Positions 40,332 to 50,969 of a stretch of DNA of 64,000 nucleotides are shown here, piece by piece. The translations under genes were made by a program, and so were the position numbers. Every line of letters starts with the position of its first letter. Within the stretch, counting starts at the first letter, position 1. Source of the DNA: Eucalyptus grandis (Eukaryota > Streptophyta > Magnoliopsida > Myrtales > Myrtaceae); assembly GCF_016545825.1 (NCBI RefSeq), contig NC_052617.1, positions 4,412,001-4,476,000 on the forward strand, given 5' to 3'. The notes beneath the pieces were generated by a model. The model had not been told where the DNA came from and searched no databases. It was given only the letters and a program-made list of their open reading frames with translations.

Positions 40332-40362
<31 letters not shown>

Positions 40363-43300
40363 GAATGGAGAAATACAAGGGTGGAAAGTGACAATTATGT
40401 GGAAACCATTGCACTTTAGCCAGGTTTTACATGAGATACCGATGAAATGGTACGGATGGTTCAAATAGGTTATACAAAATGCGCATATTAAATTTTACGT
40501 TATTTGCTAGAAAGACCTCATTATTTGCCCCCACAAAATGTGTTTTTAGTGAATTATTAAGGAACTTGTTATTTGGGTAAGTGAGTTTCAAATCAAGACT
40601 GAAGAAATTCTCGATCATGCGATATTTGTATGCTCACTTCTTATGTGTAGATCAAAAATATATTAGTCATTAATTGACTAAGCTAAGTCCATATGCAAGA
40701 TTAATAAGATTTAATAGTTCGGGTTAATTAGTATCTTCTTCGTAACATGCGATATAGGAGCACTATTATGGATATGGCATCTAATGGAGCGAATCATGAG
40801 GTGTGTTGATTGATACTTAAATACTCTCTTTCACTTCTTTTTCTCCTTGGTTCTTTTTGTTTGTTTCTTTCTTTTTTGGATTCTACCAATTGTGCAACAG
40901 TAAAACCACAATCCTGTTGCCATGATCATCCTTGTTTTGTGAAAGTTGAGACTCATGGAACGAAGTTTGTCCTAACTGTTGAGATGAAAGGGTCAAGCTT
41001 TGTCCTCCTAGTCCTCCATTTCGAGAAAAAGAGTTAATTCGTGAATTAAATTAAGTGATCGAGGAGTGAATATTCATAAATGAGTCTAGTGACATATCCT
41101 CGATCTTTATGTTGTCGATACATATATAATTCTATATTTGATCATTCATTCAAGTTTTGACTCGAGCCATCTCTTAAAAGGTTAATATGGTATTTTCCTA
41201 ATCTCATTCTCTATTAATCTAATATTAATTTCTTCATTGTCTCAAAGGACAAAAAGAAAAGAACGAAGAGCTAAGCAAGTCAAAGTAAGGGCATTATACA
41301 TAGGCCTAACCCCTTGGCAGTTCGGAAGAGCTAGCCAGCCTCATGTAACAATGTTGTTTAATTCTTGATCTAAATCATGAAAACAAATTAGCATCCAACT
41401 TATTCTTACATAAAACCACGCAAGTGACCAACCCTAAGCATTACTGAAGTAATAAGCATGTTTGTCCTTCTCATTTATGATTTAGATTTGAATCACTGTA
41501 TTTGCAAATTCCAATTAGGCCTCTCCTAAGAGAGCACAAATTTGTGTGTCATGGGGGCTAATACCAGAAGGAGATTGGTCGAGTGTTTAAAAACTTTCGG
41601 ACACTTGATTGATATTTAAAAAAAAAAAAAAAAACACAAGGATAAAAGAACAATCCCAGAATGAGTGATTTATAAAGAAAAATGAGTACTAGAGAGAGGG
41701 AGGGCTGCAAAAAGAAAAGAAAAGAAAAGAAAAGTGGCGGGGAGACAAATCAAAAGAAAGTCAAAAGTGGAGAGTACGTCTAATCATGTTCGAGTTTAAA
41801 TTTCCTTTTGGAAACAAAATACGAATTTTCAAAAGGTAAGAACGAGAAGTGGGACCTATGTTTGTAGGACATTCGCTAAGAGACCAATTTCACAGTTGCC
41901 GCAATTGAGGACGAATTGACAATCAACTTTGGAGCTCAATTTCACAGAGTGGAACTTTTCCTTTTAGGAATTCTGGTGAGCTGTGCTCGATTTGAGGGCT
42001 CAGGGTCTGGCCGGTGTACCAGCGCAATCAAATCCAAGATCTCTTCGTTCGGCCTTATGAGGCTACAAGTGCTGCTTCTCGAAAGGCCCAGTGGCAAGCA
42101 GTCCTGCTTCATTTGGTGGATCCGCCTGGCCCCATCAACCCCACCTTTTCTCGCACTCGAAGGGAAAATCTCAAGGCGCGCCGGTGGGTACCAAACCACA
42201 TGTTTTTTCACGACATACGACGCGTTATAGTATACTTTTGTACTTGCCGGTAGATTTATGTTTAGACATGGATCGTCAAAATTCTGACATGGGCGCCGGA
42301 GCACACGTCATTTGCTTACCATGGGGACCCCAATTGGGCGCCAAGGGGATTATCAATTCCACTGGGGTGAATAGGTTGTTTAAGAATTTTAATCGAACTT
42401 TCTTGCGCAAGATAATAAGCGGTTTAACATCGATCGATGATAGATAGGTGATGACGGGTGCAAGTGGAAATAGCACCCCCCAAAAATTATATTTATAATT
42501 ATAATGTTTATCGTGAAATAGGTACCTCGATTTTACGCTAAAAGATAAAATTGCCTTCAATCATTCAATTGCAATTTAAAGTAATGTCCCAATACTTCTC
42601 TAAAAACAGAAAGTGAGACCCCGGTCCATTTTTTAAAATTTTCTAATCTAGTTGCTGTTAATAAGCATTTCAAATGCATCTTTTAGTCTATAGAGTTTTT
42701 TTTTAGTGTATTCTTAGATTTTCCTATAATGTTTTCCTTGATCTAGATAAAAGAATTTAGCTAGGAAAAAAGATAAATATGTGATATAGTAAAAAGCTTA
42801 AAAGTCTCACTTCGTTATTGCTTTTATACCAACTTATCTATTATTTGTTCTTGTGTTTTCAAAAGCTCACTTTCTTGATAAATTTTTTAATTTCATAGCT
42901 TTGAAATATATATCAAATTTTTTTATTTACTACATTAAAGAATTTATCTTTTTTCCTATTATTAGCGAGATACTTTTATGCATAACATGTTGACGTTACT
43001 GGAATATCAATGATTACACTTAAACATTATGCACAATAAGGCATTTCGATATTTTTCCATATACACTTAATGGATGAAATATATTTTTGTCGATTGGAAA
43101 TAATGAGAAGCGTTTTAATTTTTTTTTATCATTTGATGCAATGTTTTGGTATTATTCTTTAAAGTTTCATGTTGGACGATAAACTGTGATTTTATTTTGG
43201 AAAATCTTTAAGGTTTTTTTTTCTTCATCAAATCATCCCATTATGTATATGTATATAAAAGAAAACCAATAAGTAGAGATTTGATGGTGTTATGCATGAC

Positions 43301-44319
43301 AAAAGTCAAACAAGTGACTCTGAAATTTTTTATCTATGTTAACGTAGAATAGAACTAGGTTTCTCAAAAATTTCCTTTTCAATAAAACTAATTCGTATGG
43401 AAGTAAATACCAACAATGATAAAGCATATCGCCTTTGATATATATGGGATACTTACACTAACAAAAAATCAAACATGTGAAATTCTTAATTATGTAACTA
43501 TGCACTATATATAAATTTTAAAAATTATAAAAAATAAAAGTAAATAAATTTGGGGTTATCACATTGAATTTTAATTTAACAATTGAGGGTAATTTTATGT
43601 TTTTTTTTTTTGTTTATTGTAAAAATTTGATGGACTTAGTCATGTAGGAGTACAAATAGCACTATCCTACTTTTAAGGGGCAATATAACCCTCTTTTTCA
43701 GACAAAGAAAAATTCTTAAATCATATATTTAATCGATGGGTTACAAGATGTGTTACGCTAGTTTTGTTATAGGTGTAGACATTATTCACATTTAATTTTG
43801 GTTAAGTTTGCATGTGGTTAAGACATGTGATTTGTAACCACCGATTAAATGCTGGGCTGGAAAAAATATTGCATGTTTCTGACTTACCACTTGGAAATAT
43901 GAGTGGAGAAAATTGCATAAATAGACCCTGCCAAATTTGACAACTTTTGAAGTTTTACATTTTTGCAAATTTCATAAAGCTTAAATTGTGACCTTTTCTA
44001 AAGGGAAACTTTTGAAACTTATCATAAAAGTCTAAAAACCCCAAAAGTATATCCATCTTGACGTGTTCATTCTAAATTTTTTGTGGTGCAAAAAATTCAA
44101 AATTTATATCTACGTGACACATTTACCATATCAATATTCTGTTAGTAAACACCAATAAAAATCTACCTTCATGGATGGCAGAAGCCAAATAGCATTGGCA
44201 ATGATAGCTACATGGCTAGAGAGAAACAAAAAAGATGTTGTTTTTGCTATGATAATCATCCAACTAAACTTGAATGAAGGGCAAACGTGTCATGTAAATA
44301 CAAGTTTGAGATTTTGATA
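36346..44319. other. Gene-poor intergenic region
   Basis: About 8 kb without a convincing gene. Points visible: a (CT)n tract at 40334-40362; a locally GC-rich block at about 41980-42320 in which three frames stay open for 79-120 codons; and scattered AT-rich repeats. Frames at 36350-36586, 37321-37581, 39975-40394 and 40810-41037 have no recognised domain, and the last starts at TTG. I see no RNA gene. Confidence 0.5.
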
Positions 44320-44895
44320 TCACGGGAAAAAGATTTATGATAAATATATTACAGTGAGTATAGTTTGTACTTATTTACGTTGCAAAAAAAATTATGATAA
44401 ATTTGTTACAATAAATATATTTTAGGGTTTTTGATTGTTTTTTCCTTAATATCTAAACAATAGTACTTTTATATTTGTTAATGATTAATAGCATGGAAAA
44501 GTCCAAATTGAACTCATGATAATTTTATCTCGAATTAATTGTTTTGACTATAAAAAACTCAAATTACTTCAAACTAATTTTTGAACCATAAAAAATCATA
44601 AATTAGTATGTTTGTAATAAATTTACATTCCGTTAGCTTACATTAAATTGAATATATATCACAAAAGATCAAAACCGATACATCTCGTAATAAATGGAGA
44701 GTAAAACCCAAAATTGGTATTTTCGTCAACTGTTATGTATAAATTAAACTCAGCAATTTGAATGTAAAATTTAATAAAAATTAACGAAAGGTAAATTTAT
44801 CATAAAAATACTTATTTTGGGTGAATTTATCAAGGTGAACTTGTTTAGACTTTTTCGTCACACAAATTTATAATTTTTCGTGATATTAGCTCATT
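44320..44895. repeat. AT-rich hairpin-type repeat, family 2 (second copy)
   Basis: Modules around ATTATGATAAATTTGTTACA and GGTAAATTTATCATAAAAA recur in both orientations, as in the copy at 15686-16171. Ends are approximate. Confidence 0.4.
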
Positions 44896-45247
44896 TTTTA
44901 AAAGTTATTAATTTTGGAAGGCAAGGCAACAAGTTAAAAATCCATTCCCCCCGGGGCCCGGCCCCCCTGGTTTTGGCGTTGAACCGAGTTAGAATTGAAA
45001 AGACGAGATTACCCATAGCAATCAACGCGTAGCGCACGCCCAAAGCCAGCGTGATTAGGCGAAACCACCAGACCCAATTCCGTCCACTCGGCGCCACTCA
45101 CAATTTTACCGTCCGGACATTCCGTCGTCGTCGTCGTCTCCTCGGACAGACGCTTTTCAACTCAACCACTTTTCCATCAATCTCTCCTTTTTTCCCCCAC
45201 TTTCCCTCATTTTCTTTTTGTGTTTTTTTTTTTTTTCCCCAGAAAAT

Positions 45248-45811
45248 ATGCAGAGCCCCAGCCGGACCGAGGCCGAGCGCCTCCTCGGCGTCGCCGAGAA
45301 GCTCCTGGTGGCCCGCGACCTCACCGGGTCCAAGGACTTCGCCGTCCTAGCCCAGGAGACCGAGCCCCTCCTCGACGGATCCGACCAGATCCTGGCCATC
45401 GTCGACGTCCTCCTCGCCACCGAGAAGCGCGTCAACAACCACCACGACTGGTACGCCGTCCTCCAGATCGGCCGCCGATCCGACGACCACGACCTCATCA
45501 AGCGCCAGTACCGCCGCCTCGCCCTCCTCCTCCACCCGGACAAGAACAAGTACCCCTACGCCGACCAGGCCTTCCGCTTCGTCGCCGGCGCCTGGGCCGT
45601 CCTCTCCGACCCGGGCAAGAAGTCCCTCTACGACAAGGAGTTCAACCTCTTCTCCAAGGTCGATCTGTCGCCGGCGGCGGCCGCGGCCGCGGGCGCCAAG
45701 CTGCCCGTGCGGAGGGGCGGGCAGCTGAGCCGGGGCTTCGGGCAGCAGGAGCCGGCGGGCGGCAGCGGGAGCGGGCACGGGAAGGGGAGCGAGAAGCGGG
45801 CGGGAGGAGCA

Positions 45812-45846
<35 letters not shown>

Positions 45847-46240
45847 GTCGGCGAGCTTCTGGACCGCGTGCCCGTACTGCTACATGGTGTACGAGTACCC
45901 GGCGGTGTACGAGGAGTGCTGCCTGAGGTGCCAGAGCTGCGAGAGGGCGTTCCAGGCGGTGGCGATCGAGGCGCCGCCGCCCGTGGTGCCTGGGAAGGAG
46001 GCGTACCACTGCTGCTGGGCGTTGTTCCCTCTAGGGTTCACGATCGGGAAGTTCGAGGGCGGAGATGAGGACGGAGATAAGGTCGGACCCACCGAGGGCG
46101 GGCTGCCGAATTGGTTCCCGCAGCAGTCGGCAGACAAGAATGCCGGGATGGCGCCGCCGCAGCAGCAGCAGCAGCAGCAGCCAGCCGCCACGGCGCCGCC
46201 GAAGAGGAAGAGGGGGAGGCCGCGGAAGAACCCGTTGTGA
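45248..46240 (+). CDS. Intronless J-domain (DnaJ class C) protein with AT-hook
   Basis: A 330-residue Hsp70 co-chaperone of the plant group that combines an N-terminal helical segment, a J domain and a short zinc-finger-like region. The J domain is at about 67-132 with the HPD triad at 96-98 (LLLHPDKNKYPYADQAF). Residues 204-240 hold the CPYC...C..C..C pattern (FWTACPYCYMVYEYP) typical of this group. The C terminus is basic, with an AT-hook core RGRP at 322-325, which suggests a nuclear role. A poly-Ala run (188-199, GCG repeats) and a poly-Gln run (305-311, CAG repeats) are probably length-variable. The gene is much more GC-rich than its surroundings and shows long shadow frames on both strands. 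The start is the first ATG after a pyrimidine-rich leader. The client Hsp70 is unknown. Confidence 0.9.
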
Positions 46241-46911
46241 CGGGGAGCGCGGCGGATGTGGGTCATCCCGCTGAAGTAAAAAAGCAGAGGAATTTGCAAT
46301 GCTTCCGATCGCCGGATGAATCTCGAAGTACAGCAAGAGATCATCAGCTTCAAAAAGCGGGCTTTTCTTTTTTTCTTTTCTTGGTGAGGAAATGGGGACG
46401 GGCAAGAGCTCGAGGGAGGTGAAATAGATAATAGCAATGTTGGAGGCCGAGGAGGGTTTGATCAGATGCTCCGAGCAGAGATTGAGGCGATGGCGGCGCG
46501 AGGGAAACTTTAAGCAAAGGTTGAATTGTTGTTGCTTGTTAGTCATGTCTTCCGGTCTTTGTCTGTAGATTATTAGGCATGTTTATGTATACTGTCCCGC
46601 GCTGCAGTCGGATGATGTAAAACATTGTAGCTCGAGATGTCGAGCGATGTTCTTGAGAAAGTAAATAAGGACCTCTTTGCTCATGGTGCGTAATCCTCTC
46701 CAATACAGTCACAGTCATCTTGGATTTTGAAGTCTGCCGCGATTGCTGTGTTGCTTGGGGTCATAGGGGAGGACTTTGGTGTTGAACTGTTTTCTGTTTT
46801 AGCTAAGGTTGATGGTCTGGTTACTTTTGAGAGCTTAAGATCCATGCTCACTCCTCCAACCTTTGGTCGAACACTCGTGCAAAACAGTCTCGTATCAGGC
46901 TGACTGCATTC
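46241..46911. other. 3' flank of the J-protein gene
   Basis: The 3' UTR of the J-protein gene probably ends near 46.67 kb. A minus-strand frame of 81 codons (46681-46926) lies between it and the duplication; it has no recognised domain and ends at the duplication edge. Confidence 0.4.
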
Positions 46912-49529
46912 GAAACTTAGTTTCAACTGTCTTCATTTGTCATGCGTCTGCCGTGTTCTCCAAATCTCTCTCTTCCTCTCCCTCTCCGATAGAGGCAGAC
47001 GCACAAGCCGAAACGAATGCTTAATGCCACGATGCTATTCTCATCAAATTGGTTGGAGGCAGAGAAGAGACAAAGCTTGGTTTAAAAGAACTTCGGCTAT
47101 GGCCACGAATGCAGAGAGTACCGGTTCAGATGCCCTTCCATGTTCCTTGCATAGATAAAAGGGGAAAGAACATATGCCAATCCAAGTTTGACCCCTCGGG
47201 CACAAGTGTGTGGTTAGATGGACAGACGTACGCTGTGTCAAAATATCGAAGCTTTTGATCTGTCACCTGTTACTTGCCCTAAACATATACCGCTGACCAA
47301 GCCTGCATCCAGCCTACGCCCTCCGCACGTTCTTTGCATTCGCCGTTGTTCAGTGACGATTCCAGGCAAACGCCGGAAGCGAAGGCTTTTCGGCGTCATG
47401 CAATCGATACTGCGGCCACTTAAATTTTTACTGTCTTCCGTATGGCTACTTTCTTGAGTGGCAGCCTGCTTTTTCTGATTTACGAACGGAAAAGGTGACC
47501 GCATTAATCGCTTCTTTGAGGTCACTCCGTTCTCCTGCGATTTCAGTGGATTGGAAAATTTGTAAAGTAGAACACGGTGCCAAACAAAATCGATACTTCA
47601 ATTTGACGCCGTGGTAAAGGTGCATCGTGTTGCACCTTAAAAGTGGTGAAAAATGGTTTTATTTATTCCGCATGTCCCACTTGAAACTAATCTCCAAAAA
47701 GTACTCTTTTAAGTAAATCGCATAAGATGGTGATTATTATAGGGTAATATTTACTTATGAATCAATTGATATGACCTTTTTCCTTATGATGTGAAATTTT
47801 GTGGTGCTACAGACTTTCCCATATTAAGGATTGCCGTTCTGATTGATTTGACCAGCATAACCCAACACATCCTCCCACAGTTGATATGTGGTCCAATCCA
47901 TTCCTACCATTTTCATTATTCTACAAGCCCATTAAGAGCTCCTTGTTTGTGCCCTCTCGTCCCCACGATCCCTCCCCGTCCCGGTGGATCAAGTTTGCGT
48001 CTAGTCCACCATAAAGCACACATCTACTCGGGTGAATCTTCATTAATATAATAAGTAATGACTTGACCAGTTTCTTGTGGGTCAAACCCCAAATATAATA
48101 CTCCGGTAATCTCACAATCAGGTCACCATTTTAATTAAGTGCATTATTTATGAATCACTCGGTAGGGTATACTCCATCTAATATGGAACTATGAAATTTC
48201 CGATAATCAAGAGAAGTTCGCCCTTTGAACACCACATAAGTATATTTTCAATTGGCAATGCACAATTGCTGGCACTTTCAAAGACATACGGCACCAAATG
48301 AGTGGTACATAAAAAAAAAAAATGCTAAAAGGACAATAACCAGAAAAACCGAATCGGGAGATTAAGGAAGAGAAGCAAAGGAGGAGGTGGGTGAAAGCGG
48401 TGAAGCCGCTATCTCACCTTGGCCATCGAGGGCCGACAACCCTGGCTCGGACGCAGGCGGTGGCGACTAGCCATCACGGTGAGCAAGCAAGGGCAAGCAC
48501 GCCTTTGGCTAGTTGTGGTGCCACAACCCATCATCAATAAGCGAGGGTCGACTGGCCCTCTTGAACACCATCAAAGGCCTGATCGACCCTCGCTCGGGCA
48601 GTGAATGGCGGCACCAGCACAGCATGACCACCGGCTGCGACCACTGGTGGCTGCCAGAGGGTCATCGGGTAAGGGTGCAAACGGGCCAAGCCTAGAGGGA
48701 TTTGCCGGCCTGATCAGAGCAGACCGGACTTGACTTTTCTTGGCCTAGTTCGTTGGCCAAGTCCGCGAAAAGGAAGAAAAGGCCCCGACCATAATTGCTT
48801 GGTTCGGTCTGGGCTGCTTCGGTCTTTAGATTGTAACTTTTCGCTTTTATATTTTTTCCAAAAATATTCTTTGTCGTCAAATTTTAAAACTGCACATACA
48901 ATTATCGCATAACTATCATTAACTAGCTTAAAATTCATAAATTTCATTGAAAGAAACGTAAACTTGCACATCTCAACTAACTTTTGTTGACTGTTAATTT
49001 TTTTTATATATGTAACTTTGTGGAGGTTTATCGATTATAAACGAATAGCCTTTCAATTTCAATATTTTTTTGATCTAATTTTAGATATACTGGCCAATAC
49101 TGGCCAATCTAGCCTTGAGCAACTTCAATCTAAGAACGCGAACTGACTCAATTCCGAATGAGAATTAAGAAATCCAACTTGTGGAATAGCTAGGTCTTAG
49201 TCGGACCTGAAAATTCAGATTGACCCAAATGTTTGAAACTCGATTATAATTTTTTAAAGTAAATCTCAGGATTTCAGGTCAACTTGATCTAATTCTTTTT
49301 TGGTAAAAATTAAATAATAAGTTAGGCATGCGTTCTGGAACCATGGACTGCAGGCTTTCTTTCCTGCAAAATAATGTTATTCACAGACAAAAACGCATTT
49401 CCCTTCATCACGCAAGCCCAAAAAGACAAGGGAGAGTCGAGCTTGTGACGAAGACAAGACACTCGTGGGACTGCTGAAGGGACAAAAGCAATGGCCACGA
49501 TCATCTCCCATAGACTTGGATAGTCATCC

Positions 49530-50814
49530 ATGTCCGCCTGTTGGATAAGCTCGCCATGTAACCAAAATCACATCCCTTCTCGTCTCTTCTTCCCCTCACG
49601 AAGACAGAGCAACGACGGAACTAGCAACTTCCACACAGTTCGTCGTACCCGGAAACGATGGCGTGGTGCACTCGTGAGCCCTCCTCCTTCCTTCTCTGAT
49701 TCGAACATGATGATTTTTCTGCTTAATCTTGAAAATGTTTTGGACCCATTAATCAAAGGATGGTTTTTTGTTCAGGTTACAGTGCCCATTGGGTTAATCT
49801 TAGGTAGCGTTTGGTAATGCTCCTGAAACAAGTGTTTCTATTCATTTGTTCCCTGAAACAGATATAAAACAGAAATGCATTTGGTAATTTTTGTATTCCC
49901 AGTAATAGATTTATAATAGAAATAAGAAACAAAAATAAAATTATTTTTATTCCCAAGAACAACTTAAGAAATAAGTTTTTATTTTCTCTTCCTTTCTTCT
50001 TTCCCTGGGTGGGTGGTTGCGGGCCTCGGTGATGGCCGGTGACCTCGTTGGAGCCTCGTTGGCCTCCGACGAGATTGCAGCCACCGGCAAGGCCCCTCGC
50101 GCCTTGCCTAGATCTAATGAGGTTGAGCCTTGCTCGGCCACCTTGAGATCGGCGTCACCGAGCCTCACGAAGATTGGGTAAGGCTCGGCCTTGTAGATCC
50201 GGGCGAGGTCGAGCCTTGTTTAGCCAAGGTGAGGTCGAGCCTTGCCCACCATAGCTAGGCTCGACCTAGCCCACCATTGTGAGGTCGATGCCCCTTGGGT
50301 GGGTGAGGCCGACCTCACAGGGTCAGGTGAGGCTAAGCCTTGTCGAGCTATGGCTAGGGCCGGTGACCGGTTAGAAGAATGAGAAGAAGAAAAAAAAAAA
50401 AAAAGTAATAAAATTATTAATAAATTAAAAAATTTTAAGTCACAAAAATATTTGCGGTTGTACTAAATATATTATTCTAGGAACATAAATTTTATATAAT
50501 TACCAAATGTTTTAAAATATTTGGGGATTGTTATTAGGAATATAAATTAAAAAAATATTTCTGAAAAAAAAAAAAAAATTATTCTTGGGAATTCCAAATG
50601 CAGCCTTAACCGCTTATTCGCTAGCTTGACCCCGAAATGGAACGGGAAGTGGAGTGGGTGCTTCTCCTCTGCGTTTTTCTTGCATTTTCCATCTCCAGCC
50701 TTTGGTCTCTTTTTGACTTATCCAGGGTTGACTTGCGATTGATCCATGACTGATTACGCAGGTTATGTTGGAGAGCTTTGAGGACCCCCGGATCACTTTG
50801 GCTCCTTCGAAAGA
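49530..50814 (+). pseudogene. Duplicated first two exons of beta-carbonic anhydrase
   Basis: Exon 1' (49530-49673, 48 codons, MSACWISSPC start) and exon 2' (50762-50814, VMLESFEDPRITLAPSK plus two bases) mirror exons 1 and 2 of the complete gene at 53845-54280, including the donors CTC|GTGAGC and GA|GTGAGT. Both are free of stops. The rest of the gene is absent from this copy. Exon 2' ends in phase 2, which fits exon 3 at 55006, so splicing past copy B would give an alternative N terminus; joining exon 2' to exon 2 would not keep the frame. It could therefore be a second promoter with alternative first exons rather than a dead copy. Confidence 0.75.
49803..50605. mobile_element. Tourist-like TIR element in intron 1' (TTA target duplication)
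   Basis: Ends GGTAGCGTTTGGTAATGC and, reverse-complemented, GGCTGCATTTGGAATTCC, flanked on both sides by TTA (49800-49802 and 50606-50608). Copy B shows the empty site: AATCTCAACCGC at about 54083-54094 against AATC-TTA-ACCGC across the insertion. A 3-bp TTA duplication points to PIF/Harbinger. The core (about 50005-50375) is GC-rich with GGCCGGTGACC and repeated GAGCCTTGC blocks between CT-rich and GA-rich tracts. No transposase. Confidence 0.85.
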
Positions 50815-50969
50815 GTGAGTTTGTTCATGTTTACTTGCTTATCTGGGTTGGTTATTGCTGATCGCATGCTCGAGCCGGTTTTAAGTTCTAATGTTCAGGT
50901 CTATGGCAATCTAGTTGGTTGCAAGGCGAGCTTTTTCTTCTCTGTTGGTTGCTTTTTCACATATTTTTA

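Larger units (their letters stand above)
46912..50969. repeat. Tandem duplication, copy A (upstream part of beta-CA gene)
   Basis: Copy A begins GAAACTTAGTTTCAACTGTC and ends TTGCTTTTTCACATATTTTT. Copy B begins directly after it with GAAACTCAGTTTCAGCTGTC and ends with the same TTGCTTTTTCACATATTTT at 54420. Order and sequence agree along the whole length: upstream DNA, a GC-rich stretch near 48.4-48.7 kb, exon 1 and exon 2. Copy A is about 4.06 kb, of which 0.8 kb is a later transposon insertion (49803-50605). The copies are clearly diverged, so the duplication is not very recent. Confidence 0.9.

Noticed and set aside
39975..40394. 139-codon minus-strand frame
   Set aside because: Begins in a (CT)n-encoded Arg/Glu run; no recognisable domain or splice context.
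40810..41037. 75-codon frame resembling a signal peptide followed by a Cys pair
   Set aside because: Starts at TTG with no usable ATG; the hydrophobic part comes from T-rich sequence.
45220..46068. 282-codon frame in another phase of the J-protein gene, and minus-strand frames of 130-220 codons
   Set aside because: GC-rich shadows of a clearly conserved J-domain frame; Arg/Pro-rich or Leu/Val-rich products without domains.
47044..47525. Minus-strand frames in copy A with partial equivalents in copy B
   Set aside because: Frames and stops differ between the two copies, so there is no sign of selection on a protein.
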